Under the pieces are notes generated by a model. The model made no database searches. It saw only the letters and a list, made by a program, of their open reading frames with translations, and was not told where the DNA came from. From assembly GCA_002315255.1 (NCBI GenBank), contig DCGM01000044.1, forward strand, positions 421 through 13,322: a stretch of 12,902 nt of DNA, in the 5' to 3' direction. Positions 6,510-12,826 of this stretch are shown here, piece by piece. Position 1 is the stretch's first letter; every line of letters starts with the position of its first letter. Source of the stretch: Lachnospiraceae bacterium UBA1778 (GTDB taxonomy: Bacteria; Bacillota; Clostridia; Lachnospirales; Lachnospiraceae). A program made the position numbers and the translations under genes.

Positions 6510-7103
6510 ATGGCAGTAGATAGAACACCTGTGCTGAAAAAATGCAGAGCTCTTGATTTAGATCCCGTTTATCTTGGCATCGACAAGAAATCTAACAGAC
6601 AGTCAAAGAGAGCAAACAAGAAGATGAGTGAATATGCTCTTCAGCTTCGTGAAAAGCAGAAGGCTAAATTCATCTACGGTGTGTTAGAAAAACCGTTTAG
6701 AAATTATTATAACAAAGCAGAGCGCATGAAGGGCCAGACCGGTGACAACCTTATGATCACCCTTGAGCGCCGCATCGATAACGTGCTGTTCCGTATGGCA
6801 TTCGCTAGAACCCGTATGGAAGCTCGTCAGATCGTTGACCACAGACATGTCCTGGTTAATGGAAAGATCGTCAACGTTCCTTCCTACCTTGTCAGTGTCG
6901 GCGACAAGATCGAAATCAAAGAGAGCCGTAAAGACTCCCAGCGTTACAAAGATGTCCTTGAGCTTACCGGCGCACGTTCCGTGCCGTCATGGCTTACCCA
7001 GGACCAGGAGAACCTGAAGGGCGAAGTCGTAGCATTACCGAACCGCAGTGACATTGATGTCCCGGTCAATGAAATGCTCATCGTCGAGTTGTACTCCAAA
7101 TAA
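6510..7103 (+). CDS. rpsD: 30S ribosomal protein S4
   Basis: Primary 16S rRNA-binding assembly protein, which in several bacteria also represses its own operon. It has 197 residues. The N-terminal region contains EKQKAKFIYGVLEKPFRNYY, and the S4 RNA-binding domain lies at about residues 88-150, with LERRIDNVLFRMAFARTRME and HVLVNGKIVNVPSYLV. Only one cysteine (C12) remains in the N-terminal region, so this is the zinc-free (C-) form. The ribosome binding site is AAGGAAGG (6493-6500). Its place inside the alpha operon, between rpsK and rpoA, differs from Bacillus subtilis, where rpsD is a separate locus. Confidence 0.97.
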   Translation: MAVDRTPVLKKCRALDLDPVYLGIDKKSNRQSKRANKKMSEYALQLREKQKAKFIYGVLEKPFRNYYNKAERMKGQTGDNLMITLERRIDNVLFRMAFARTRMEARQIVDHRHVLVNGKIVNVPSYLVSVGDKIEIKESRKDSQRYKDVLELTGARSVPSWLTQDQENLKGEVVALPNRSDIDVPVNEMLIVELYSK

Positions 7104-7111
7104 TCTGTAAC

Positions 7112-7129
7112 GGACATATAAGAATGTCC
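7112..7129 (+). other. Hairpin in the rpsD-rpoA spacer
   Basis: GGACAT (7112-7117) and ATGTCC (7124-7129) form a perfect six-pair stem with an ATAAGA loop, eight bases after the rpsD stop. There is no T tract, so it is not a terminator. It may protect or mark an mRNA end, or separate rpoA translation from rpsD. Confidence 0.35.
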
Positions 7130-7160
7130 CCAAAGCAAATTAAACTTAGGAGGGCAAAGA

Positions 7161-8120
7161 ATGTTTGATTTCGAGAAACCGAATATTGAAATCGCAGAGA
7201 TTTCTGAAGACCAGAAGTATGGTAAGTTTGTCATTGAACCGTTAGAGCGCGGATATGGCCTTACCCTTGGCAATTCTTTAAGAAGAATTATGCTTTCTTC
7301 TCTTCCGGGCGCTGCAGTCAGCCTTGTAAAGATTGACGGCGTTCAGCATGAATTCTCCTCACTTCCGGGCGTTAAAGAGGATGTGACAGAGATCATCATG
7401 AACCTGAAGTCCTTACATATTAAGAACAACAGCAGCTCTGATGAAGATAAGATCGCTTATATTGAGTGCTCCGGTGAAGGCGTGGTTACCGCGCGTGACA
7501 TCAAGGCAGACTCCGATATCGAGATTATGAATCCGGATCAGGTCATCGCAACCCTTTCAGGAGGCGTTGACTGCAGACTGGCGATGGAAATTACGATCAG
7601 TAAGGGCCGTGGCTATGTAGGCGCTGATAAGAGAAAAACGGATGATCTTCCGATCGGTGTTATCCCGGTTGATGCCATCTATACGCCGATTGAGCGTGTC
7701 AATATGCGTGTTGAAGATACCCGTGTCGGCCAGATCACGGACTATGACAAGCTTACGCTGGACGTTTACACGAACGGCACGCTTGCTCCGAACGTCGCAG
7801 TCTCATTTGCAGCAAAGGTGCTTGCTGAGCATCTGAACCTGTTCATTGACCTGTCGGACAATGTACGCGAGCAGGCTGTTATGGTCGATAAGGAAGACAG
7901 CAAGAATCCGAAGGTAATGGAACTGAACATCGACGAGCTTGAGCTCTCGGTCCGTTCCTACAACTGCCTGAAGAGAGCCGGTATCAATACGGTCGAAGAG
8001 CTTTGCAGCAAGACGCCGGATGAAATGATGAAGGTCCGTAATCTGGGCCGCAAGTCATTGGATGAGGTGCTTGCGAAATTGAATGAGATGGGCTTATCAT
8101 TAAGCGCCAGCAAAGAGTAA
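7161..8120 (+). CDS. rpoA: RNA polymerase subunit alpha
   Basis: Alpha subunit, whose N-terminal domain dimerises to scaffold beta and beta', and whose C-terminal domain contacts UP-element DNA and activators. The protein has 319 residues, normal for Firmicutes. In the N-terminal domain (about 1-230) are YGLTLGNSLRR (32-42) and the GRGYV segment (149-153). A flexible Asp/Lys-rich linker covers about 233-254. The C-terminal helix-hairpin-helix domain (about 256-315) keeps R265, in ELSVRSYNCLKRAGI, and VRNLGRKSLDEV (292-303), the known DNA-contact regions. The ribosome binding site AGGAGGG (7148-7154) is six bases upstream. rplQ follows 15 bases later. Confidence 0.98.
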   Translation: MFDFEKPNIEIAEISEDQKYGKFVIEPLERGYGLTLGNSLRRIMLSSLPGAAVSLVKIDGVQHEFSSLPGVKEDVTEIIMNLKSLHIKNNSSSDEDKIAYIECSGEGVVTARDIKADSDIEIMNPDQVIATLSGGVDCRLAMEITISKGRGYVGADKRKTDDLPIGVIPVDAIYTPIERVNMRVEDTRVGQITDYDKLTLDVYTNGTLAPNVAVSFAAKVLAEHLNLFIDLSDNVREQAVMVDKEDSKNPKVMELNIDELELSVRSYNCLKRAGINTVEELCSKTPDEMMKVRNLGRKSLDEVLAKLNEMGLSLSASKE

Positions 8121-8135
8121 CGGAGGATAGGAATT

Positions 8136-8672
8136 ATGGCAGGATACAGAAAGCTTGGCAGAACTTCCAGCCAGAGAAAAGCACTCTTACGGAATCAGGT
8201 CACCGCATTGATCAACAACGGCAAGATCGTCACCACCGAAGCGAAAGCTAAGGAAGTGAAGAAGATTGCTGAAGGTCTGATCGCACTTGCAGTGAGAGAA
8301 AGAGATAATTTTGATACCGTAACGGTCTCTAGCAAAGTCGCCAGAAAAGATAAAGATGGAAAGCGGATCAAAGAAGTCGTTGACGGAAAGAAAGTCACCG
8401 TATTCGATACCGTTGAAAAGACCATCAAGAAGGATCAGCCGTCCCGCTTACATGCACGCCGACTGATGCTTGAAGTCTTCTATGACGTCAAGGAAGTTCC
8501 GGTTGAGAACAAAAAGAAAAAGAGCCTGACGAAGGAAATCGATCTGCCGAAGAAGATGTTCGAGGAGATCGCTCCGAAGTATGCAAACCGCAACGGCGGC
8601 TACACCCGTATCGTTAAGATCGGACAGCGCAAGGGCGATGCAGCTATGGAAGTCCTTTTAGAGCTTGTGTAA
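8136..8672 (+). CDS. rplQ: 50S ribosomal protein L17 with central insert
   Basis: Large-subunit protein L17, located near the polypeptide exit region. The N-terminal block GYRKLGRTSSQRKALLRNQ and the C-terminal block NRNGGYTRIVKIGQRKGDAA are canonical. However, the protein is 178 residues against about 115-130 in most bacteria. The extra length is a Lys- and Val-rich insert of nearly 50 residues at about 55-102, just before SRLHARR, plus roughly nine residues near 122-133. I recall similar long forms from Lachnospiraceae, so it looks like a lineage trait and not a local fusion; reading frame and codon use continue smoothly. It is the last gene of the alpha operon, with a terminator 25 bases after its stop. 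Confidence 0.96.
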   Translation: MAGYRKLGRTSSQRKALLRNQVTALINNGKIVTTEAKAKEVKKIAEGLIALAVRERDNFDTVTVSSKVARKDKDGKRIKEVVDGKKVTVFDTVEKTIKKDQPSRLHARRLMLEVFYDVKEVPVENKKKKSLTKEIDLPKKMFEEIAPKYANRNGGYTRIVKIGQRKGDAAMEVLLELV

Positions 8673-8697
8673 TTTGATATTTGGCGAACAGCCAGAA

Positions 8698-8733
8698 AAA
8701 ACGGGAGTCATCAAAACGGCTCCCGTTTTCTTT
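8698..8733 (+). terminator. Intrinsic terminator of the alpha operon
   Basis: AAAACGGGAGTC (8698-8709) pairs with GGCTCCCGTTTT (8718-8729), including one T-G wobble, around an eight-base loop, and TTTTCTTT follows the GC core. It is placed 25 bases after rplQ and 17 before the next start codon. It is the clearest Rho-independent terminator in the window. The A-rich left edge could allow some activity on the opposite strand. Confidence 0.88.
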
Positions 8734-8750
8734 GAAATAAGGAGAAACAG

Positions 8751-9749
8751 ATGAAGAAAAGAACGATTTTGCTTCCCGCAGTTTTATTTTTTGCTGCCGC
8801 TTTTGTCGTCGGCTACTTTTTAGACCTGGATATCAGTAAGGCTATTTTCTGGAAGAATAATGCTTTCAGTCTGTTTATGGCATCTCTTGGTGAAGCGCCG
8901 ATGTATGGCGGCTTCGGTTTCGCGGGTGCTGTGATTTTCGGCTATCTTTACAGGAAAGAAGTGAAGGGCTGGGTCCGTTTTCTTTCGGTTCTTTTACTGC
9001 TCGTCTGTTTCGGATTCGGTTATTACCTTTCCGCAAAAGCATTTGTCAGCATCAATGCGTGGGGCGCTATTTCCGATGTGATGCTTGACAACCTGCTGAT
9101 CGGGGGCATTGTCTGTCTCTTTACGATGGCGCCGTTCTGGATTTTGGGCTTCCTCATCGGAAAGAAGAGCGGAGAAAAGAGAAATACGGATGCTTTCCGC
9201 GCAGCAGTCGCATTCGGCCTCGCCGCACTTCTTCAGATTGCGCTTATTACCGTAATGAAGGGAATCTTTCACCGCCCGCGGTTCCGCTTCTTAGAAGCGT
9301 CGGACCAGTTCGAACTTTTTAAACCGGTATTCGTCCGGTTTAAGGATTATGCCTCCTATATTACGGAAGTGTTTACGAAGGAAGAGTTTAAATCCTTCCC
9401 GAGCGGACATACAGGAAGCGGCGCTATGCTGATCCCGTTCTTAACCTATCTTCCGTATTTCCAAAAGAAAAAGGATCTTAAAAAGCAGCCGTTCCTTCTT
9501 CTCATCGGCGTCGCTTATACGATCCTTCTCGCATTCTCACGGATGCTGGTCGGCGCGCACTTCCTGACGGATGTCGCGTTTGGCGCACTCGTGACGATAT
9601 TCAGTTTCTTAGTTTTGGATTTAATCGTCTTTAATGACCGGATGAATGCGTTCTTTGTGATGATGCTCGCAAAAGGAGGATTCGTGGAGCGGAACGGCAT
9701 CGGATTTAAGGAAGGAATGAAAGAGATAAAGAAAGAGTTTCGAAAATAA
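8751..9749 (+). CDS. PAP2-family membrane phosphatase
   Basis: Predicted polytopic membrane phosphatase of the PAP2 (phosphatidic acid phosphatase type 2 / haloperoxidase-like) superfamily, 332 residues. The catalytic motifs are in order: KGIFHRPRF (170-178), PSGH (217-220) and SRx5Hx3D (S263, R264, H270, D274). R177 is kept, but the proline that often follows it is Phe here. Hydrophobic segments occur near 7-22, 52-66, 76-92, 115-136, 150-169, 223-236, 247-262 and 276-293. The active site should face outside. Likely substrates are undecaprenyl pyrophosphate, phosphatidylglycerol phosphate or phosphatidate; the sequence does not decide between them. The ribosome binding site AAGGAG (8739-8744) directly follows the rplQ terminator, and I see no separate promoter, so expression may depend on read-through. 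Confidence 0.85.
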   Translation: MKKRTILLPAVLFFAAAFVVGYFLDLDISKAIFWKNNAFSLFMASLGEAPMYGGFGFAGAVIFGYLYRKEVKGWVRFLSVLLLLVCFGFGYYLSAKAFVSINAWGAISDVMLDNLLIGGIVCLFTMAPFWILGFLIGKKSGEKRNTDAFRAAVAFGLAALLQIALITVMKGIFHRPRFRFLEASDQFELFKPVFVRFKDYASYITEVFTKEEFKSFPSGHTGSGAMLIPFLTYLPYFQKKKDLKKQPFLLLIGVAYTILLAFSRMLVGAHFLTDVAFGALVTIFSFLVLDLIVFNDRMNAFFVMMLAKGGFVERNGIGFKEGMKEIKKEFRK

Positions 9750-9816
9750 CCCGGGAGATGCCGAATGCGCAATTCACTGCGATAACGATGTTTTCGAAAT
9801 GTCTTTCTTTTCGGAA
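9750..9816. other. Convergent gap between PAP2 gene and apbE
   Basis: Only 67 bases separate the two convergent stops. CGATAAC (9780-9786) and GTTATCG (9823-9829) could pair across a loop of about 36 bases that includes the apbE stop. There is also a short TTTCGAAA palindrome near 9792. Neither is a convincing GC-rich intrinsic terminator, so how the two transcripts end is not clear from the sequence. Confidence 0.3.
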
Positions 9817-10989
9817 TCAGCGGTTATCGTCGCCGATCATGACCGGCTGGAAATCATCGCCGATCAGGAGAAAGCGTACATTTTCGATTTGAGTTAAGAA
9901 TTCTTCTGCTTTTTCCGGCCCTGCGACAAACAGCGCGGTCGAGTAAGCGTCTGCAAGCATGGACGAGCTGCAGATGACGGAGACAGAATGGAGGCCGTTT
10001 CGCACAGGCTTTCCGGTCTTCGGGTCGAGGATATGATGATAAAGGATATCGTCCGCGATAAAATAACGTTGATAATCACCGGAAGTCACAACGGTTTCGT
10101 CACTGAGCTTTAGGACAGTGCTTACAGAATCCGTTTCGGCTTCCGGTTTTTTGATGCCGATTTCGAACGGCCGCGTTTTAATGCTTCCGTCCGCATTTTT
10201 CGAAACCGGACACTCACCGATCAGGAGGATATTGCCGCCTAAACTGATGATACCGGAGGTCATCCCTTCTCCGACCAAAAGCTCCTTCATCCGGTCCGCG
10301 ATATATCCTTTAGCGATTCCGCCTAAATCAATGACCAGCTCAGGATCCGAGACAAAAACCGTATGGTCTTCTGAAAGCGACACTTTCTGCCATCCGGTAT
10401 GAGAAAGCGCCTCTTTTAGCGTAGCTTCGTCCGGAACATTCTTTGCGCCGGTAAAATCATAAAGGTCGCTTACGCCTCCAAGCGTCGGGTCAAATGCGCC
10501 ATCCGTCGCTTCTGCGATCGATAAAGCAGCTTTTAAGACGTCATAGAGCGCATCGGATATTTTTACAGGTTCGCTGTTTTGTGCGCTAAAATGTGCGTTT
10601 ATTTGTGCAAGCTCGGCTGTTTTATCCTTCCGCGAGAATACTTTCTCATAATCAGCACACAAAGAGAGCGCCTTCTCCACAGCTTCCGCATCTTTTGCGT
10701 CATAATAAGTGACTGAAACGACTGTGTCGAGCGCAAAAGTAGTCCGGACCTTTGCTTGGACCGGCTGCGTACAGCTGGAAAGAAGGAGAGAGAAAAGAAG
10801 TGAAAACAGAAGCACAAACAGAAGCACACCCGCGGATGAACGAGTGAAGCAGCGGCTGGACTGCCGAGCAGAGCCGCGGGTGGACGGACGGGTAGAGCAG
10901 AAGCTGGACTGCCGGGCTGACGGATGCGCGGGCTGACGCGCTGAATTTAGAAAAGCGTTTTGAACCTTTTTCGTAAAGTGATAGGACAT
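9817..10989 (-). CDS. apbE: FAD:protein FMN transferase (ApbE), lipoprotein
   Basis: ApbE enzymes move FMN from FAD onto a Thr or Ser of exported flavoproteins such as RnfG/NqrC-type subunits and FMN-binding-domain reductases. The frame opens at a TTG (11031), but GAGGAG at 11000-10995 sits five bases before an ATG at 10989, so I choose 390 residues. A lipobox LSSC gives a lipidated C73, hence an outer-face membrane anchor. The family motifs follow: TDGAFDPTLGG (162-172), DLGGIAKGYIADR (221-233), ISLGGN (248-253), TSGDYQRYF (302-310), HHILDPKTGKPV (318-329) and the metal-binding DAYSTA (347-352). Unusually, 54 residues precede the hydrophobic segment and are repetitive. No flavoprotein partner is encoded nearby, so its target is unknown. 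Confidence 0.93.
   Translation of the reverse strand: MSYHFTKKVQNAFLNSARQPAHPSARQSSFCSTRPSTRGSARQSSRCFTRSSAGVLLFVLLFSLLFSLLLSSCTQPVQAKVRTTFALDTVVSVTYYDAKDAEAVEKALSLCADYEKVFSRKDKTAELAQINAHFSAQNSEPVKISDALYDVLKAALSIAEATDGAFDPTLGGVSDLYDFTGAKNVPDEATLKEALSHTGWQKVSLSEDHTVFVSDPELVIDLGGIAKGYIADRMKELLVGEGMTSGIISLGGNILLIGECPVSKNADGSIKTRPFEIGIKKPEAETDSVSTVLKLSDETVVTSGDYQRYFIADDILYHHILDPKTGKPVRNGLHSVSVICSSSMLADAYSTALFVAGPEKAEEFLTQIENVRFLLIGDDFQPVMIGDDNR
10780..10827 (-). repeat. 12-base tandem repeats coding the signal core
   Basis: Codons 55-70 of apbE consist of four 12-base units giving VLLF, VLLF, SLLF and SLLL. The first two differ by no base over the twelve (GTGCTTCTGTTT twice on the coding strand), and the others are diverged. 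Together they form almost the entire hydrophobic core before the lipobox Cys73. Unit gain or loss would change the signal length in frame. Confidence 0.75.
10828..10944 (-). repeat. 24/48-base minisatellite in apbE N-terminus
   Basis: Codons 16-54 of apbE form five degenerate eight-residue units. Three start with SARQ, and all five have Arg at the third position. At the DNA level a 48-base period is clear: GCTGGACTGCCG occurs on the plus strand at 10855-10866 and again at 10903-10914. The tract is Ser/Arg-rich and low in complexity, unlike the rest of the protein. Confidence 0.75.
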
Positions 10990-11041
10990 AGTGGCTCCTC
11001 GCGGATGAATCAAATGAAACCTGCTAAACAACAGGAAAAGA

Positions 11042-11117
11042 TAATCCTAAAACAGTCTTTTCATGAGTGAATAATCGCAAAACAGTTTTATTGTAGGGTT
11101 TTAATCGTAAAAACAGC
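11042..11117. repeat. Three direct repeats with exact 30-base period
   Basis: Plus-strand TAATCCTAAAACAGT (11042), TAATCGCAAAACAGT (11072) and TAATCGTAAAAACAG (11102) start exactly 30 bases apart; the spacers between them are unlike one another. On the apbE strand the consensus is ACTGTTTTnnGATTA. A further partial copy, TAATC, lies at 11127-11131, next to the apbE -10 element. Three helical turns of spacing put the sites on one DNA face, which suggests binding sites for a regulator. Confidence 0.6.
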
Positions 11118-11138
11118 TTCTGTGAATAATCTTCTCAT

Positions 11139-11167
11139 ACTATGGATGATTCCGAGCGGTTTGTCAA
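11139..11167 (-). promoter_or_regulatory. Promoter for apbE
   Basis: On the minus strand a perfect TTGACA (11167-11162) and CATAGT (11144-11139) are 17 bases apart. The start point would be near 11132, leaving an apbE leader of about 140 bases that contains all three 30-base repeats. The -10 matches four of six positions, so activity may need help or be regulated. Confidence 0.5.
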
Positions 11168-11234
11168 TAAGAAGAGCCTGAGAGAATCCGCCAAAAGCCG
11201 GAGACAGAACGAAGAAACGTGTGGAGGATAAAAC

Positions 11235-11265
11235 TGGAAAAATCCTGGCCTTTATGGTATAAAGG
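11235..11265 (+). promoter_or_regulatory. Extended -10 promoter for the dipeptidase gene
   Basis: TGGAAA (11235-11240), a 17-base spacer and TATAAA (11258-11263) preceded by TGG (11255-11257) make an extended -10 promoter with a start near 11270, about 35 bases before the gene. A perfect inverted repeat, CCTTTA (11249-11254) and TAAAGG (11260-11265), is centred on the upstream edge of the -10 and could be an operator. Confidence 0.5.
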
Positions 11266-11303
11266 ATTCATGAAAATGCCCGAGGGCAGAAAAGAGGAAA
11301 GAT

Positions 11304-12761
11304 ATGCCTTGTACAACTATTTTAGTAGGAAAATGCGCGAGCTACGACGGCTCGACGATGATCGCCCGTAATGATGACGGCGGCTGGAGTCCGAAGCATC
11401 TTATTGTGAATCTTCCGGAGAAGCAGCCGAAGAAATATAAGAGCGTGATCGGCCATCTCACGATTGAACTTCCGGAGAATCCGATGCGCTATACGTCGAT
11501 CCCGAATGTCGACGTGAGGGAGGAGGGGCTTTGGCCGGCGTGCGGCTTTAACGAAGCCCATGTCGCCATGACCGCGACGGAAACGATTACGTCGAATGCG
11601 CGCGTTATGGGCGCGGATCCGCTCGTTTTCTATCAGAAAGCGAATGGGAAAAAGAAAGAAGTGCCCGGCGGAATCGGCGAAGAGGATATCGTCGCGCTGG
11701 TGCTTCCGTATATCCGCTCGGCACGTGAGGGCGTTATCCGCCTCGGCGCGCTGTTAGAGCAGTACGGCACCTATGAGTGCAATGGCATTGCCTTCAATGA
11801 CGAGAACGAGGTCTGGTGGCTCGAAACGATCGGCGGACATCATTGGATCGCGCGCCGCGTCGAGGACAATGAGGTGGTTATCATGCCGAACCAGTTCGGT
11901 CTCGACCGCTTCGACATCGATGATGCGTTCGGAAAACAGGAGAAAAATCTCTGCTCGAAGGATCTTCGCGAATTTGTCGAAAAGAATCATCTGAACCCGG
12001 AGCAGGACGGAAGCTTCAACCCGCGCACCTGTTTCGGTTCGCACGACGATTCTGACCATATCTATAACACCCCGCGCGCTTGGTTCTTAGGCCGCTATTT
12101 CCTGCCGAAAACGTATAAATGGGACGGTGAGGATGCTGATTTCACGCCGGAAAGCGACGATATTCCGTGGTCGTTCGTGCCGGAGAAGAAGGTGACACCG
12201 GAGGACATCAAATATGCCCTTTCGTCGCATTATCAGGGAACGCCTTATGACACGTTTAGCGCGAGTCCGCTCGCGAAACATTATCGCCCGATCGCGGTGG
12301 CGAATACGGATGATCTCGCGATTCTCCAGATCCGCGGCTATATGCCGGACGCATTGAAATGCGTCGAATGGCTGAGCCTCGGCTCAAATGTATATAACGT
12401 GAGCCTGCCGCTTTACGGCGACACGGACACGATGCCGGACTTTATCGCGAAGGGCTCAGTCAGCGTCAGCACGGAGAATTATTACTGGATGAGCCGACTG
12501 GTCGGCGTGCTGGCAGACGCGCATTTCGGAAAGAACCTGCAGCCGTTAGAGCGTTATCAGAAGACGGTCTCCTATAAGAGCCGCGCGATTCTTAATACCT
12601 ATGACGCGAAAATCGGTGAAAGCGGCGATCCGAAGCTGATCCGTGAAGCGAACGAGAAGCTCGTTCAGCTCTTAAAAGAGGAGACGCAGAAGTTCCTCGA
12701 TAAGGTAATGCATACCGCGTGCGAGGGGATGAGAAATCGGTTCCATCGGGAAGATAACTAA
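11304..12761 (+). CDS. C69-family dipeptidase
   Basis: Predicted cytoplasmic dipeptidase of peptidase family C69 (PepD-like), an N-terminal nucleophile hydrolase, 485 residues. The beginning, CTTILVGKCASYDGSTMIARNDD, carries the expected nucleophile as C3, which would be exposed after removal of Met-Pro. Other family blocks are GFNEAHVAMTATETITSN (about 82-99) and EVWWLETIGGHHWIA (about 168-182). There is no signal peptide or membrane segment. The ribosome binding site is AAGAGGAAA (11292-11300). The gene is transcribed away from apbE and probably forms a single-gene unit that recycles dipeptides from peptide uptake. Codons such as GCG, CGC and ACG are more frequent than in the ribosomal genes, as expected for moderate expression, and not clear evidence of transfer. 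Confidence 0.88.
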   Translation: MPCTTILVGKCASYDGSTMIARNDDGGWSPKHLIVNLPEKQPKKYKSVIGHLTIELPENPMRYTSIPNVDVREEGLWPACGFNEAHVAMTATETITSNARVMGADPLVFYQKANGKKKEVPGGIGEEDIVALVLPYIRSAREGVIRLGALLEQYGTYECNGIAFNDENEVWWLETIGGHHWIARRVEDNEVVIMPNQFGLDRFDIDDAFGKQEKNLCSKDLREFVEKNHLNPEQDGSFNPRTCFGSHDDSDHIYNTPRAWFLGRYFLPKTYKWDGEDADFTPESDDIPWSFVPEKKVTPEDIKYALSSHYQGTPYDTFSASPLAKHYRPIAVANTDDLAILQIRGYMPDALKCVEWLSLGSNVYNVSLPLYGDTDTMPDFIAKGSVSVSTENYYWMSRLVGVLADAHFGKNLQPLERYQKTVSYKSRAILNTYDAKIGESGDPKLIREANEKLVQLLKEETQKFLDKVMHTACEGMRNRFHREDN

Positions 12762-12771
12762 AGGGCCTGAT

Positions 12772-12826
12772 GGGCAGCTCTGCCCGAGCGGGAGTCCTAA
12801 GACTGCGCCTGTGAAAAGGCTGTTTT
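12772..12826 (+). terminator. Possible weak terminator after the dipeptidase
   Basis: GGGCAG (12772-12777) and CTGCCC (12780-12785) form a tight GC hairpin ten bases after the stop, without a T tract. A second short stem, GCCT/AGGC (12807-12820), is followed by TGTTTT. Either may contribute to ending the transcript, but neither is a strong intrinsic terminator alone. Confidence 0.35.

Noticed and set aside
8136..8672. L17 as a gene fusion or frameshifted gene
   Set aside because: Both canonical ends are in one uninterrupted frame, and long L17 forms are recalled from related Clostridia, so it is a normal variant.
11042..11131. The 30-base periodic repeats as a minimal CRISPR array
   Set aside because: The repeats are about 15 bases with 15-base spacers, too short on both counts; the copies differ, and there are no cas genes.
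11142..11231. A 29-codon ORF (starting MDDSERFVNKK) between apbE and the dipeptidase gene, plus strand
   Set aside because: It has no ribosome binding site, and its ATG lies inside the apbE -10 element. It overlaps the apbE promoter on the other strand and is short enough to occur by chance.
11270..11374. Short out-of-frame ORF starting just upstream of the dipeptidase ATG
   Set aside because: Its start would coincide with the predicted transcription start, it has no ribosome binding site, and it overlaps the well-supported dipeptidase gene.
11754..12059. Minus-strand ORF inside the dipeptidase gene
   Set aside because: It is an antisense shadow of a GC-rich coding region with no independent start signals.
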